Part shown: in pieces, positions 27,849 to 37,676 of the stretch
Position numbering within the stretch: the stretch's first letter is position 1
Layout: each line of letters opens with the position of its first letter
Assembly: GCF_020404745.1 (NCBI RefSeq)
Contig: NZ_JAIZAP010000001.1
Span: 412,077 to 476,076, forward strand
Length of the DNA: 64,000 bases
Direction of reading: 5' to 3'
Source: Aquibacillus saliphilus
Lineage (GTDB): Bacteria; Bacillota; Bacilli; Bacillales; Amphibacillaceae
Notes under the pieces: generated by a model
What the model was told of the DNA's origin: nothing
The model's database searches: none
What the model saw: only the letters and a program-made list of their open reading frames with translations
Program-made: the position numbers and the translations under genes

Positions 27849-27903
27849 TCCTTTACCCCCACAACTTACGGTAATCTATTTATTGTTATAAAATCCACTG
27901 ACT

Positions 27904-27933
27904 TTTATACGTATGTGAGATGATATTTAACAA
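27904..27933 (-). promoter_or_regulatory. possible lepB promoter
   Basis: TTGTTA, 18-nt spacer, TATAAA on the minus strand, between the rplS terminator and lepB. Confidence 0.35.
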
Positions 27934-27964
27934 GTTAATCATTAAGTTTTTTCTAATTTATGTA

Positions 27965-27999
27965 TTAGAAAAAAGGAGCTTGACAGTGCAAGCTCCTTT
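27965..27999 (-). terminator. rplS terminator
   Basis: AAAGGAGCTTG pairs with CAAGCTCCTTT across a 6-nt loop and is followed by TTT on the minus strand, 10 nt after the rplS stop. Confidence 0.85.
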
Positions 28000-28009
28000 C
28001 CATTTCTAA

Positions 28010-28357
28010 TTAACGAATTTCTTTAATACGAGCAGCTTTACCACGTAGTTCACGTAGATAGTAAAGTTTAGCACGACGTACTTTACCACGACGGCTTACT
28101 TCAATCTTATCTAGACGTGGAGAATGTACTGGAAAAGTACGTTCAACACCTACACCATAAGAAATCTTACGTACAGTGAAAGTTTCACTAATTCCACCGT
28201 TTTGACGTTTAATTACAACGCCTTCGAATACCTGTACACGCTCACGGTTTCCTTCCACAACTTTAACGTGGACCTTTACCGTATCACCAGGACGGAAATT
28301 AGGGTGATCACTGCGAAGCTGTTCTTTGGTTACTTCTTCGATTATGTTTTGCATCAT
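28010..28357 (-). CDS. rplS: 50S ribosomal protein L19
   Basis: L19 lies at the 30S-50S interface. The sequence is unmistakable: [47 protein letters not shown] and [19 protein letters not shown]. It is about 115 residues. ATG 28357 (M-M-Q-N-I) has AAGGAGTGTTAC upstream; ATG 28354 is an equal alternative. Upstream in-frame codons belong to the leader, not the protein. It has its own promoter, leader and terminator. Confidence 0.98.
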   Translation of the reverse strand: MMQNIIEEVTKEQLRSDHPNFRPGDTVKVHVKVVEGNRERVQVFEGVVIKRQNGGISETFTVRKISYGVGVERTFPVHSPRLDKIEVSRRGKVRRAKLYYLRELRGKAARIKEIR

Positions 28358-28440
28358 GTAACACTCCTTCCAAACCAATGCTCTTAACGAAATACGAAAG
28401 CGGAACATCGTTTATATGCCCTTGAGATTCTACTCAAGCA
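28358..28440 (-). promoter_or_regulatory. putative L19 leader RNA
   Basis: The transcribed leader of rplS has a hairpin (GCTTGAG ... CTCAAGGGC) followed by a second foldable part (AACGATGTTCCGC ... GCATTGG) ending at the ribosome-binding site. Position and make-up suit the Firmicute L19 autoregulatory leader. I could not check it against a covariance model. Confidence 0.5.
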
Positions 28441-28448
28441 CAACAAAT

Positions 28449-28477
28449 AATATAACATATTTGGTCTATCAGTACAA
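28449..28477 (-). promoter_or_regulatory. sigma-A promoter of rplS
   Basis: TTGTAC, 17-nt spacer, TATATT with a TGT extended -10 on the minus strand, directly after trmD. Confidence 0.65.
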
Positions 28478-28485
28478 CAAAAAAA

Positions 28486-29217
28486 TTAATGTTCAGATAA
28501 TTTTTTTAACCAGTCTTTCTCTTTATCTGAAAGTGGATAGCTATCAAGTAGATCCTTTCGGCGTTCGAAAGTCCTTTTTAGAGATTGCAGTTTTCGCCAT
28601 TCTTCAATCTTTGCGTGATTACCTGACTTTAAAACTTCAGGTACTTCCATTCCACGAAAATTAGCTGGACGAGTATAATGTGGGTGTTCCAATAATCCAC
28701 TTGAGAACGAATCCTCTGGTGCAGAAGCTTCATTCCCGAGAACACCTGGAAGTAAGCGGACAACACTGTCTACTACGACCATCGCACCCAATTCACCACC
28801 AGTTAGCACATAGTCACCAATCGAAATTTCATCTGTAACTAAGTGCTCACGAATTCGTTCATCATACCCTTCATAATGACCACAAATAAAGACTAAATGT
28901 TCTTCATTTGCTAACTCTTCCGCTTTTTGTTGGTTATATGGTTCACCTTGTGGACACATCAGGACAACCCTTGGCTTTTTTGTACTATCTTTAGTTATAT
29001 CTGTCACAGCATCAAAAATAGGTTGAGGGGTTAATACCATACCGGCACCACCCCCATAAGGTGCATCATCTACTTTTTTATGCTTATTTTCAGTATAATC
29101 CCTAAAGTTCACGAATCTATAATCAAACGCGCCAAGTTCATGAGCCTTTTTAAGAATAGAAGAGCTAAAAACACCTTCAAACATTTCTGGGAAAAGGGAT
29201 AGAATGTCTATTCTCAT
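28486..29217 (-). CDS. trmD: tRNA (guanine-N1)-methyltransferase TrmD
   Basis: TrmD forms m1G37 in tRNAs for Leu, Pro and Arg and prevents frameshifting. The deep-knot SPOUT motifs are clear: [29 protein letters not shown] and [12 protein letters not shown]. At 243 residues the length is normal. The ATG overlaps the rimM stop by one nt (TGATG). A residue pair in the [10 protein letters not shown] stretch differs slightly from common versions (usually PAM). Confidence 0.97.
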   Translation of the reverse strand: MRIDILSLFPEMFEGVFSSSILKKAHELGAFDYRFVNFRDYTENKHKKVDDAPYGGGAGMVLTPQPIFDAVTDITKDSTKKPRVVLMCPQGEPYNQQKAEELANEEHLVFICGHYEGYDERIREHLVTDEISIGDYVLTGGELGAMVVVDSVVRLLPGVLGNEASAPEDSFSSGLLEHPHYTRPANFRGMEVPEVLKSGNHAKIEEWRKLQSLKRTFERRKDLLDSYPLSDKEKDWLKKLSEH

Positions 29218-29735
29218 CAGTCAAGCAGTCCTTCCAATGGTTCAATTACTATTCGGTTTTCCTCTACATTGATTTGTTTAACTACATCTGCAATATATGG
29301 AATAAGTAAATCCTTTTGCTTTGGACGTTCAACTACCCAAACATCATTCGCTCCAGGCGATAGAATCTCTTTAACTGATCCAAGTACTTCTCCTGATGTT
29401 GTCTGAACTGAACAACCAATGATCTCATGGTAATAATACTCTCCATCATCCAAATCTGTTAAACTTTCTTCATTTATTTTGAGCATTCCTTCTTTGAGAG
29501 GTTCAACATCATTAATTGAGTTATACGACTCAAAGTAAAGTAAATCAAAATTTTTATGTATTCGATGTCCAGCAACTGTCAAAGGTGTAAGGTTATTTCC
29601 ATCTTTATCTACCCAATACAACTGTTTGCCCTTTTGAAACCGTTCGTCGAAATCAGTAATGCGTACTACTTTTACTTCACCTTTAATTCCGTGTGTATTG
29701 ACTATTTTTCCTACATTAAAGAAATTATTTTCCAT
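29217..29735 (-). CDS. rimM: RimM 16S rRNA-processing / 30S assembly factor
   Basis: RimM helps mature the 30S head with ribosomal protein S19. The N-terminal beta barrel begins [19 protein letters not shown], and the C-terminal PRC-barrel has [21 protein letters not shown] and [10 protein letters not shown]. It has 172 residues. ATG 29735 is used because GGGTGG sits six nt before it; GTG 29744 overlaps that site. It follows ylqD by 12 nt. Confidence 0.96.
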   Translation of the reverse strand: MENNFFNVGKIVNTHGIKGEVKVVRITDFDERFQKGKQLYWVDKDGNNLTPLTVAGHRIHKNFDLLYFESYNSINDVEPLKEGMLKINEESLTDLDDGEYYYHEIIGCSVQTTSGEVLGSVKEILSPGANDVWVVERPKQKDLLIPYIADVVKQINVEENRIVIEPLEGLLD

Positions 29736-29747
29736 TTTGTCCACCCG

Positions 29748-30134
29748 CTATTTTAATTGAGTTACGATTCCATCCTTAATAATAATCGCTGTCTCTTTGT
29801 TTAGTTCTTCCCAATTTGTACCTTCTTCAACTTCAACAAGAGCTTCAACTTCATCTTCGACTATTTGACTTCCAAGGGGTAAAATTTCCAACTGCTCCAA
29901 TTGAAAAGTTAACCAAGTAACTTTATCTTTTCTTCTTGTTATTTCTTGTTGGAACCTTTTATATACTTCTTGTTTTGAATTCCCTTTTTTATTTTGCAGT
30001 TTCTTTTGTTCAAATACAAGCTGTTGACACTCTTGTTCAAGCTGCTGTTGATCCTTCAGGAATTGATTTTTTAGTTTACTTTTACTTGTTTCTGTAATAA
30101 TTTGTTTGACAGGAATTTTGCGGATTATTTTCAT
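29748..30134 (-). CDS. ylqD: YlqD family protein
   Basis: A 128-residue, highly charged protein with a coiled coil (about 20-80) and a small beta-rich C-terminus (ETAIIIKDGIVTQLK-like). It matches YlqD in character and position (khpA-ylqD-rimM). No function is established. No signal peptide or membrane helix is visible. A terminator separates it from khpA, so it may have its own transcript or depend on readthrough. Confidence 0.88.
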   Translation of the reverse strand: MKIIRKIPVKQIITETSKSKLKNQFLKDQQQLEQECQQLVFEQKKLQNKKGNSKQEVYKRFQQEITRRKDKVTWLTFQLEQLEILPLGSQIVEDEVEALVEVEEGTNWEELNKETAIIIKDGIVTQLK

Positions 30135-30187
30135 TCAACTACCGCCCCTCTTGATAAACAGCCAATTAATTTAAGAGTATTGTCAAT

Positions 30188-30229
30188 CTATTGAAAAAGG
30201 GAAAGGTTTCCCTCTCCCTTTTTCAATAT
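30188..30229 (-). terminator. terminator between khpA and ylqD
   Basis: TTGAAAAAGGGA pairs with TCCCTTTTTCAA across about 12 nt; the T-run lies in the stem. It starts nine nt after the khpA stop. Confidence 0.7.
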
Positions 30230-30237
30230 CAAGTCTT

Positions 30238-30465
30238 TTACATAATATCTAGATAAATACGTTTCTTTGTATCCGATCCTGCCGCATAAACAACAGTTCG
30301 AACAGCTTTTGCAATTCTTCCATTTTTGCCAATCACCTTACCAACATCATCTGCATTCACTGTTAAATGATAAACAATCTTATGTTCCTCTTCATTTACA
30401 GCGACAACAATGTCTTCTGGATAATCAACTAATGGCGTTACTATTGTTTCAATTAGGGCTTTCAT
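30238..30465 (-). CDS. khpA: KhpA RNA-binding KH protein (YlqC)
   Basis: A 75-residue single KH domain with the G-x-x-G loop in VIGKNGRIAKAVRTVV (about 44-59). KhpA pairs with KhpB (Jag) in many Firmicutes and affects cell division and RNA levels. It lies 14 nt after rpsP, as in B. subtilis. Confidence 0.95.
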   Translation of the reverse strand: MKALIETIVTPLVDYPEDIVVAVNEEEHKIVYHLTVNADDVGKVIGKNGRIAKAVRTVVYAAGSDTKKRIYLDIM

Positions 30466-30479
30466 GATATCACACTACT

Positions 30480-30752
30480 TTACTTTTGGTTTTTCATGTC
30501 GTGGAATTTCTTCATGATGCCTTCATTTGAGAATAAGTTACGTACTGTATCGCTTGGTTTTGCACCTTTAGCCATCCAGTCAAGCGCTTTTGCTTCATCA
30601 AGCTTAACTTCAACCGGGTTAGTAACCGGATTGTATGTGCCAATTTGTTCAATCAAACGTCCATCACGAGGAGCACGTGAATCAGCTACTACTACACGAT
30701 AAAATGGATTTCTTTTAGATCCCATACGTCTTAGACGAATTTTTACTGCCAT
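30480..30752 (-). CDS. rpsP: 30S ribosomal protein S16
   Basis: The 90-residue S16 begins [19 protein letters not shown] with the family motif [18 protein letters not shown] following. ATG 30752 has TTGGAGGTG upstream; the extra in-frame codons back to 30785 overlap the leader and are not coding. It heads rpsP-khpA and has a good promoter. Confidence 0.98.
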   Translation of the reverse strand: MAVKIRLRRMGSKRNPFYRVVVADSRAPRDGRLIEQIGTYNPVTNPVEVKLDEAKALDWMAKGAKPSDTVRNLFSNEGIMKKFHDMKNQK

Positions 30753-30791
30753 GTTGTTACACCTCCAAATAATTGTTTTACACAAGTTTAG

Positions 30792-30820
30792 ATTGTATCA
30801 GATGATTTAATGTCTGTAAA
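30792..30820 (-). promoter_or_regulatory. sigma-A promoter of rpsP
   Basis: TTTACA, 17-nt spacer, TACAAT with an extended TGA on the minus strand, in the gap after ffh. Confidence 0.6.
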
Positions 30821-30831
30821 GTGTTTTTCCA

Positions 30832-32184
30832 TTACATGAACGGAAAATTCATTCCTTTACCTTTTTTACCCTTTTTACCTTTTTGCTGATTCGTCATTTG
30901 TTTCATCATTTTCTTCATTTCATCAAACTGCTTCAGCAGGCGATTGACTTCAGAAACACTTCTTCCGGATCCCTTGGCAATTCGTTTCTTTCTACTAGCA
31001 TTCATTAAACCAGGGTCCTGTCGTTCTTTTTTTGTCATTGACTGGATAATAGCCTCAACATGTGTAATCTGTTTTTCATCAAACTGGACATTCTTTAAGC
31101 CCTTCATCTTATTGGCACCTGGGAGCATACCAATTAAATCCTCCATGGGTCCCATACTTTTAACTTGGGCCATTTGATCCAAAAAGTCATCAAACGTGAA
31201 AGATGCTGAGCGCATCTTTTCTTCTAATTCTTTCGCTTTCTTCTCATCTACATTGTCTTGGGCTTTTTCTATCAATGATAAGACATCACCCATACCAAGA
31301 ATACGAGAAGCCATACGTTCCGGGTGGAATGGCTCAAATTCATCTAATTTTTCACCCATACCAGCAAACTTTATCGGTTTATCTGTCACAGCCTTAATCG
31401 ATAATGCCGCTCCACCACGAGTATCACCATCTAATTTAGTAAGGACAACACCGGATATATCTAACTGTTCATTAAAGCTTTCAGCTACATTAACAGCGTC
31501 CTGTCCAGTCATGGCGTCAACGACTAGAAAAATCTCGTTTGGTTTTACATCAGACTTAATTTGCTGTAATTCATCCATTAAATCAGTATCAACATGCAAG
31601 CGACCTGCTGTGTCGATTATGACATAATCATTATGATTTTCTTTAGCCTGTTCAATTGCCTTATTAGCAATTTCGACAGGACTAACCTCAGTACCTAAGG
31701 AGAAAACAGGCATATCCAATTGTTTTCCTAGTGTTTGTAATTGGTTAATAGCAGCAGGACGGTACACGTCAGCAGCAACTAATAATGGATTTCTATTAAA
31801 TTTCTTTCTTAACAAATTAGCAAGTTTACCAGTAGTTGTTGTCTTACCAGCACCTTGTAATCCAACCATCATAATAACAGTAGGAGGCCTGTCAGCAACA
31901 GCAATCTTGCTTTGCTCACCGCCCATTAAGCTTGTAAGTTCCTCTTTCACTACCTTAATTACTTGTTGGCCTGGTGTTAAACTTTCCATTACTTCTTGAC
32001 CAATCGAGCGCTCTTTTACACGTTTCACAAAGTCTTTGACAACTTTAAAGTTAACATCTGCTTCAAGTAAAGCAAGACGAACTTCACGGGTCATTTCTTT
32101 CACATCTTGCTCGGAAACTTTACCTTTGCCTTTAATCTTTTGTATCGTACTCTGCAGGCGGTCGGCCAAGCCTTCAAATGCCAT
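30832..32184 (-). CDS. ffh: signal recognition particle GTPase Ffh (SRP54)
   Basis: Ffh binds signal sequences of nascent membrane proteins and docks with FtsY. The NG domain has GLQGAGKTTTTGKLA (about 105-119), IIDTAGRLHVD and LTKLDGDTRGGAAL. The methionine-rich M domain spans about 300-440 (MGPMEDLIGMLPG, GSGRSVSEVNRLLKQF). The basic K- and G-rich tail ends FPFM. It has 450 residues, and ylxM precedes it by 13 nt. Confidence 0.98.
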   Translation of the reverse strand: MAFEGLADRLQSTIQKIKGKGKVSEQDVKEMTREVRLALLEADVNFKVVKDFVKRVKERSIGQEVMESLTPGQQVIKVVKEELTSLMGGEQSKIAVADRPPTVIMMVGLQGAGKTTTTGKLANLLRKKFNRNPLLVAADVYRPAAINQLQTLGKQLDMPVFSLGTEVSPVEIANKAIEQAKENHNDYVIIDTAGRLHVDTDLMDELQQIKSDVKPNEIFLVVDAMTGQDAVNVAESFNEQLDISGVVLTKLDGDTRGGAALSIKAVTDKPIKFAGMGEKLDEFEPFHPERMASRILGMGDVLSLIEKAQDNVDEKKAKELEEKMRSASFTFDDFLDQMAQVKSMGPMEDLIGMLPGANKMKGLKNVQFDEKQITHVEAIIQSMTKKERQDPGLMNASRKKRIAKGSGRSVSEVNRLLKQFDEMKKMMKQMTNQQKGKKGKKGKGMNFPFM

Positions 32185-32197
32185 AGAAGGTGCCCTC

Positions 32198-32524
32198 CTA
32201 ATCTAATTCTTTTAGAGATTTAACTAACTGATTGACAGCTTCCAATTCTTGATTAGTTAATTTCTCTTCTAATTGTTCTAATAATTTTTTTCGTTCTTGA
32301 AACTTTTCATATAAGTGCAATTTCTCCTCATATGCTTCTAATATTGTCTCTGTTCTACGGATATTATCATAAACAGCTTGTCTCGAAACATCAAAGGATT
32401 CAGATATCTCTCCCAATGAATAATCTTCAAGATAATACAACTCCATATAATTTTTTTGCTTTGGAGTTAACAGATCTTGGTAAAAATCAAACAATGAATT
32501 AATATGGTTTGTTTTTTCTAACAC
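32198..32524 (-). CDS. ylxM: YlxM helix-turn-helix SRP-associated protein
   Basis: A 108-residue protein with a sigma-70-region-4-like helix-turn-helix ([14 protein letters not shown] and [21 protein letters not shown], about 17-55) and a coiled C-terminus. In Streptococcus the YlxM family stimulates the SRP GTPases. The start is GTG 32524, about nine nt after AAGGAG. It forms an operon with ffh. Confidence 0.93.
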   Translation of the reverse strand: MLEKTNHINSLFDFYQDLLTPKQKNYMELYYLEDYSLGEISESFDVSRQAVYDNIRRTETILEAYEEKLHLYEKFQERKKLLEQLEEKLTNQELEAVNQLVKSLKELD

Positions 32525-32567
32525 ACTATAGCACTCCTTGTTAAGTGAAATGCCTTTACATATAAAG

Positions 32568-32597
32568 ATATTAAAGGAAATAACCTTATTCTGTCAA
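32568..32597 (-). promoter_or_regulatory. sigma-A-type promoter of ylxM-ffh
   Basis: TTGACA (perfect), 18-nt spacer, TAATAT on the minus strand, in the 145-bp gap after ftsY. Confidence 0.5.
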
Positions 32598-32669
32598 GGG
32601 AATTTCTGTATTGTACTTGAAAAAAAGTTTTTATATCTTAAAGAAGCTAGTGATTATAGCTCGTCACTT

Positions 32670-33665
32670 TTACTGAACATCGTCCTCAAGCATATCAGCA
32701 AATAAACCATATACAAATGCATTCGCATCAAAAGGCTGTAAATCTGTAATCTTTTCTCCTAAACCGACAAACTTAACCGGTATTTGTAATTCATTTCGAA
32801 TAGCAAGGACAATACCACCTTTTGCTGTACCGTCTAGCTTTGTTAACACTATTCCGGACACGTCTGTAGCTTGTGAGAAAGTTTTTGCCTGACTCATTGC
32901 ATTTTGACCTGTGGTAGCGTCTAGAACTAGTAAAACTTCATGTGGTGCCCCTGGTATTTCTTTTTCAATTGTTCGCTTTACTTTTGTTAATTCATTCATT
33001 AAGTTAACTTTATTTTGTAATCTACCTGCTGTATCGCAAAGAAGTACATCTGCTTTACGTGATTTTGCTGCTTGAATTCCATCGTAAATAACAGCTGCCG
33101 GGTCACTTCCTTCGCTATGTTTAATCACTTCTACATCTGCACGTTGGCCCCATACTTCTAGTTGTTCTATCGCACCTGCTCTAAATGTATCACCAGCAGC
33201 CAGAACTACACTTTTTCCTTCTTCTTTTAGCTTATTTGCCATTTTGCCTATTGTTGTCGTTTTACCAACACCATTAACACCGACAAATAAAATAACAGAC
33301 AATTGATTCTCTTGTATATTTAAACCTTCTACTACATCATCATCTTCACCTTGATATATTTCAACTAGTTTTTCCGAGATGACTTCCTTTACCTGTGCTG
33401 TATCTTTTATATTTTGGCGTTTGACTTCCATTTTCAGTTCATCAATTAAATCCATGACTGTAGAAACACCTACATCTGCTGAGATCAATATCTCCTCTAA
33501 ATCCTCAAAAAAGTCTTCATCGACTTTACGATATCTAGCAACAAGGTCATTAATTTTACCAGAGAAGGAGTTTCTAGTTTTTGATAAACCATCTTTATAT
33601 TTATCTGATACCTGCTCTGATTCTTCACTCTTAAATTTTTCTTTTAATTTTTTTAAAAAACTCAT
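32670..33665 (-). CDS. ftsY: signal recognition particle receptor FtsY
   Basis: FtsY receives Ffh-ribosome complexes at the membrane. The 331-residue protein has only a short charged N-terminus (residues 1-35) in place of a long acidic A domain, as usual in Bacillus. The NG domain has FVGVNGVGKTTTIGKMA (about 128-144), LLCDTAGRLQNK and VLTKLDGTAKGGI. It follows smc by 17 nt. Confidence 0.98.
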   Translation of the reverse strand: MSFLKKLKEKFKSEESEQVSDKYKDGLSKTRNSFSGKINDLVARYRKVDEDFFEDLEEILISADVGVSTVMDLIDELKMEVKRQNIKDTAQVKEVISEKLVEIYQGEDDDVVEGLNIQENQLSVILFVGVNGVGKTTTIGKMANKLKEEGKSVVLAAGDTFRAGAIEQLEVWGQRADVEVIKHSEGSDPAAVIYDGIQAAKSRKADVLLCDTAGRLQNKVNLMNELTKVKRTIEKEIPGAPHEVLLVLDATTGQNAMSQAKTFSQATDVSGIVLTKLDGTAKGGIVLAIRNELQIPVKFVGLGEKITDLQPFDANAFVYGLFADMLEDDVQ

Positions 33666-33682
33666 TTTGTTATACTTCCTTT

Positions 33683-36600
33683 CTAAGACTGAACAAGTTC
33701 AGCGGTGTCTTCCAACCTAACTGATACTAGACGTGATACACCAGCTTCCTGCATTGTTACTCCATATAGGACGTCAGCTTCTTCCATCGTTCCTTTTCTA
33801 TGTGTAATTACTATAAATTGCGTATCTTTACTATATAGTTTTAAATAACGAGCGAAGCGATTAACGTTAGCCTCATCTAATGCTGCTTCAACCTCGTCCA
33901 ACACACAAAAAGGAACTGGTCTTATCCGTAATATTGCAAATAATAGTGCGATTGCAGTTAACGCTCTTTCACCTCCTGATAGTAATCCGAGGTGCTGTAA
34001 TTTCTTCCCAGGTGGTTGAGCAATAATGTCGACTCCAGTATCTAGAATGTTAGTTGGATCTGTTAACTTAAGCTCAGCATGGCCTCCTCCAAATAACTGT
34101 TCAAAAACCTGACCGAATTGTTCTTTTATTTGATAAAAAGTTGATTCGAATCTTCTCTTCATCTCATCGTCCATTTCTGAAATAACCCCGTACAGCGTTT
34201 CTTTTGCTTGAACAAGATCATCTTTTTGTTCAGAAAGGAACTGATATCTTTCCTCAATTCGTTCGTACTCTTCAATTGCTCCAATATTCACGGTTCCAAG
34301 TTCGTCTATCGAGAGTTTAATCAATTTAACTGACCGTTTAGCTTCCTCAATATCCAATGCTTTTGGATATTCTTTTTGTGCTTTTTCAAATGTCATTGTA
34401 TATTCATTCTGCAAATGATTTAATCTGGTTTCTAGTTCAACATCGAGTCGATTGGATTTAACTTCTTTATCTTGTACAGCCTGTATAAGTGATTGATGTA
34501 ACCTGTTTTGTTCTTTTAATTCGCGTTCATCATCTGTAACCGCTTGTGTTCGCTTCAACCGTTCTTGACGTCTTGATTGAATTGTTTCAACTACATTATC
34601 TTTTTGTTGTTGTTTTTCATTTAGCGTCGCATCTATTTCTGCTTCTGACTCACCATTATTTTTAAATTCATACATATCGGAAAGCTGTTGTTGATTTTCA
34701 AGAAGTGCTTCTTTTGATTCGTCTAATGATTCCTTAATAAGACTAGTCTTTTCTTGGTGATTTTTAACAAGTGTTTCTTGTTCAGCCAATGTAATTTGTA
34801 ATTGATGATATTTGTTTTGTAGATCATCATGATTTTGTTGGTATTCAGACTGTTGTCTAGAAAGCTGATCGATATTTGCTTGTAAATCAACCAAACTGTT
34901 CTCAATCTCTTCTAGTTGATTTGATAACTGCTGATCTCTTTCCATTAAGCCTGTTATGTCTTGTTCAAATTGAACCTTATCTTGATCAAATAACTGTAAA
35001 TTTTCATTTAAATGTGTAATATTCATTTCTTTCTCGGTTAATTTTGATTTAGCTAATTGTTCATCTTGTTGTTTTTGCCTGATATTAACCCTTAACTGCT
35101 CTAAACTTTCCTCTTTTTCGTCGATAGCTTGTTTATGTTTATTAACTCTTTGTTCAAATTCAAGAGCTTTACTTTCAAAATCTGTCAGTTTTTTAGTTAC
35201 TTCTTCAAGATCTTTTTCTCTGGTAAACAAAGATTGATTTGTTTTCTTCTGTGCTCCCCCAGACATCGAACCTCCTGGATTAACAACATCACCTTCTAGT
35301 GTTACTACTCTGTACCTTCTACTTAGTTTCACTGCAATCGCATTAGCGTCTTTTAGTGTCTCTGCTATAACAACATTACCTAACAAGCTCTTAATTACAC
35401 GTTCATAATCATTATCGAATGTAATCAAATCCGAAGCAACACCAATAAATCCTTTTTGATTGACAACTGTTTTCAAGAGATCATTTGGGATGTATTTTGG
35501 TTTTATTGCTGTTCGTGGTAAGAAAGTTGCACGACCTTTATTTGTCGTTTTAAGCCAATTTATCGCAGTTCTTGCAGCAGGCTCATCTTTTACTGAAATG
35601 TGTTGTGCTTGTCCACCAAGAGCCGTCTCGATACCGGTAATGTATTTAGTTGGTACATTAATTAGTTCAATCACAGCTCCATCTATGTGGGTAAGTACAT
35701 TATTTTCTCTTGCTTTCAACACTTCTTTTACACCCTGAAAGAACCCTTGAAAATCCTCTTTCATATCTTCTAACATTTCTTTTTTTGACTTCAACTTTTC
35801 AATATATTGATAACCTTGATACAACTTAGTTTGCAGCTCTTGATATTTTTCCTTCTCAGTATCTAAGTAGTTTTTAGCATCAATTAGGTCTTGCTCTGTT
35901 TGTTCCCGTTCCGTTTTTTTAGAATTTAGTTCCTGTTCAAGATGTTCAATTTCGCCAAGAAGTCCATCTCGTTCTGTCAGCAATCCTTTGAATTTATTCT
36001 GCTGGTTAGTTTTCTTTATAGTTATCTGCTGGTTTTGTTTTTCAATTGACTGTCTTTCATTTCGCTTTGCAGCTTGTTGATTTAAGCGTTCAATGTATTC
36101 ACTTTTAAGCTCCTCAATTTGCTCCTTGATATTTTCTTTTGTCATAGCCAACTTTTCTTTTAACTGTTGAGACTGTTCCTTAGTTGAATCTCTGTTTGAT
36201 GTATTGTCAGCTAATTTCTGTTGCTCTTTTTTAAGGTCAAGATCAAGCTTTGAGACCTTTTCTTCTAGTTGGCTTCCTTCTTCTTGTAACTTCACTTTAT
36301 TCGATTCAAAATACTTATATCGCTCATTTATTAATTTCTTCTTACCATCTAAATTCTCGAGTTCCTTGGTGAGAACAAGTAAAGTCTCTTGAAGTTCTTC
36401 AATGGACTCATCCAGAGCCTGAATTTGACTGCGTTCTTGTTCCAAGTTCGCTTCTTTTCCCTGTATTTTCGTCTTTAGTTCTATTTCATTACGTTTTTCT
36501 TTTTCTACTTCGTCTAACATTGTTTTCCATTTGGAATGGAGTTCTTCAATTTCCGCAATTAATAAAGAAATTTCTTTTTCTTTTAATTGATCTTTCTTTG

Positions 36601-37249
36601 CTAAATAATCGTTAGCAACAGCTGCTTGCTCCTTCAATGGATCCAACTGATTTTCAATTTCATAAATAATATCTTCTATCCGGTTTAAGTTTTCTTGTGT
36701 TTCGGCAAGTTTATATTCTGCTTTTTTCTTACGTTGTTTATATTTTAATACCCCTGCAGCTTCCTCGAAGATTGTTCGTCGCTCTTCAGCTTTCGAGCTT
36801 AAAATTTCTTCTACTTTTCCCTGGCTTATAATAGAAAAAGCTTCTCTCCCAAGTCCAGAGTCCAAAAACAAGTCAACAATATCTCTTAGTCGACAGCTTT
36901 GCTTATTTATTAGATATTCACTTTCTCCAGACCGAAAAACTCGTCTCGTTACACTTACTTCTTCATAATCTACAGGTAACATTTGGTCCGCATTATCTAG
37001 AGTTAGGGTGACTTCAGCCACATTTAAGGCCTTCCGTGAATCACTGCCTTGGAAAATAATATCTTCCATTTTTGAACCTCTTAAAGAGCGCGCAGATTGC
37101 TCGCCAAGGACCCACCTTATTGCATCAGTTATATTACTTTTCCCGCTACCATTAGGACCGACCACAGCCGTAACACCGGAAACAAAATCAACCGAAATGC
37201 GTTCAGCAAATGATTTAAAACCTACCGTATCTAAACGTTTAAGGAACAT
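33683..37249 (-). CDS. smc: SMC chromosome-condensation ATPase
   Basis: The 1188-residue SMC forms the ring that with ScpA and ScpB compacts and separates chromosomes. The N-terminal head has Walker A VVGPNGSGKSNITDAIRWVLG (cited in part; about 30-50). Two long coiled coils (about 170-500 and 670-1000) flank a hinge (about 510-660, VSDLITFD and GGSMSGG). The C-terminal head has LLSGGERALTAIALLFAI and the Walker B region VLDEVEAALD. ATG 37249 follows GGAGAATAAAATT. The length is typical for Bacillus. Confidence 0.98.
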   Translation of the reverse strand: MFLKRLDTVGFKSFAERISVDFVSGVTAVVGPNGSGKSNITDAIRWVLGEQSARSLRGSKMEDIIFQGSDSRKALNVAEVTLTLDNADQMLPVDYEEVSVTRRVFRSGESEYLINKQSCRLRDIVDLFLDSGLGREAFSIISQGKVEEILSSKAEERRTIFEEAAGVLKYKQRKKKAEYKLAETQENLNRIEDIIYEIENQLDPLKEQAAVANDYLAKKDQLKEKEISLLIAEIEELHSKWKTMLDEVEKEKRNEIELKTKIQGKEANLEQERSQIQALDESIEELQETLLVLTKELENLDGKKKLINERYKYFESNKVKLQEEGSQLEEKVSKLDLDLKKEQQKLADNTSNRDSTKEQSQQLKEKLAMTKENIKEQIEELKSEYIERLNQQAAKRNERQSIEKQNQQITIKKTNQQNKFKGLLTERDGLLGEIEHLEQELNSKKTEREQTEQDLIDAKNYLDTEKEKYQELQTKLYQGYQYIEKLKSKKEMLEDMKEDFQGFFQGVKEVLKARENNVLTHIDGAVIELINVPTKYITGIETALGGQAQHISVKDEPAARTAINWLKTTNKGRATFLPRTAIKPKYIPNDLLKTVVNQKGFIGVASDLITFDNDYERVIKSLLGNVVIAETLKDANAIAVKLSRRYRVVTLEGDVVNPGGSMSGGAQKKTNQSLFTREKDLEEVTKKLTDFESKALEFEQRVNKHKQAIDEKEESLEQLRVNIRQKQQDEQLAKSKLTEKEMNITHLNENLQLFDQDKVQFEQDITGLMERDQQLSNQLEEIENSLVDLQANIDQLSRQQSEYQQNHDDLQNKYHQLQITLAEQETLVKNHQEKTSLIKESLDESKEALLENQQQLSDMYEFKNNGESEAEIDATLNEKQQQKDNVVETIQSRRQERLKRTQAVTDDERELKEQNRLHQSLIQAVQDKEVKSNRLDVELETRLNHLQNEYTMTFEKAQKEYPKALDIEEAKRSVKLIKLSIDELGTVNIGAIEEYERIEERYQFLSEQKDDLVQAKETLYGVISEMDDEMKRRFESTFYQIKEQFGQVFEQLFGGGHAELKLTDPTNILDTGVDIIAQPPGKKLQHLGLLSGGERALTAIALLFAILRIRPVPFCVLDEVEAALDEANVNRFARYLKLYSKDTQFIVITHRKGTMEEADVLYGVTMQEAGVSRLVSVRLEDTAELVQS

Positions 37250-37276
37250 AATTTTATTCTCCTACTAAAGTACATT

Positions 37277-37305
37277 TTGTTTTATGTTAAAAATTTATGT
37301 ATAAT
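37277..37305 (+). promoter_or_regulatory. sigma-A promoter of yfkK-like gene
   Basis: TTGTTT, 17-nt spacer, TATAAT on the plus strand, about 100 nt before ATG 37406. Confidence 0.6.
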
Positions 37306-37405
37306 TCAAGATAAGATAATTTGTATTTCAACCTATATATTTTATCACAAAGGGAAGGTACTTAGAAGAATTCATTGAATATTTACTATGAGGAGTGTTT
37401 ATAAC

Positions 37406-37630
37406 ATGAGTGATTTAAACGAACCAACACAAGAAAATCTAGAGTTTATCATTAACGAAATGGCAGATTTAATGAAGGTTGTAAACAAGTCAATAATGGA
37501 TCCAGAAGACTATAATCTCGAAAAGTACGATGAGTTAAAATCTCTTTATGATTTAATTAAACAAAAAGGACAATTAAGTGTAGCTGAAACACAAGCTTTT
37601 GTTCAAGAGTTAGCTACTATTAGAAAATAA
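37406..37630 (+). CDS. UPF0435 (YfkK, DUF1128) small protein
   Basis: A 74-residue, mostly helical acidic protein: M-S-D-L-N-E, LEFIINEMADLMKVVN, PEDYNLEKYDELKSLYDLI and GQLSVAETQAFVQELA. It matches the UPF0435 family (B. subtilis YfkK), whose function is unknown. ATG 37406 is supported by AGGAGTGTTTATAAC; an upstream in-frame ATG at 37388 overlaps that region. It is on the opposite strand to its neighbours and has its own promoter and terminator. In B. subtilis yfkK is elsewhere, so this is a local insertion or a relocated gene. Confidence 0.9.
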   Translation: MSDLNEPTQENLEFIINEMADLMKVVNKSIMDPEDYNLEKYDELKSLYDLIKQKGQLSVAETQAFVQELATIRK

Positions 37631-37676
37631 TCGATGAAAATTTAAATGGGAAAAGTTATAATTCCTTCATTTTCAA

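Noticed and set aside
31196..31627. 143-codon plus-strand open frame opposite ffh
   Set aside because: It is antisense to a conserved gene, shows no domain or ribosome-binding site, and its frame is explained by the codon use of ffh.
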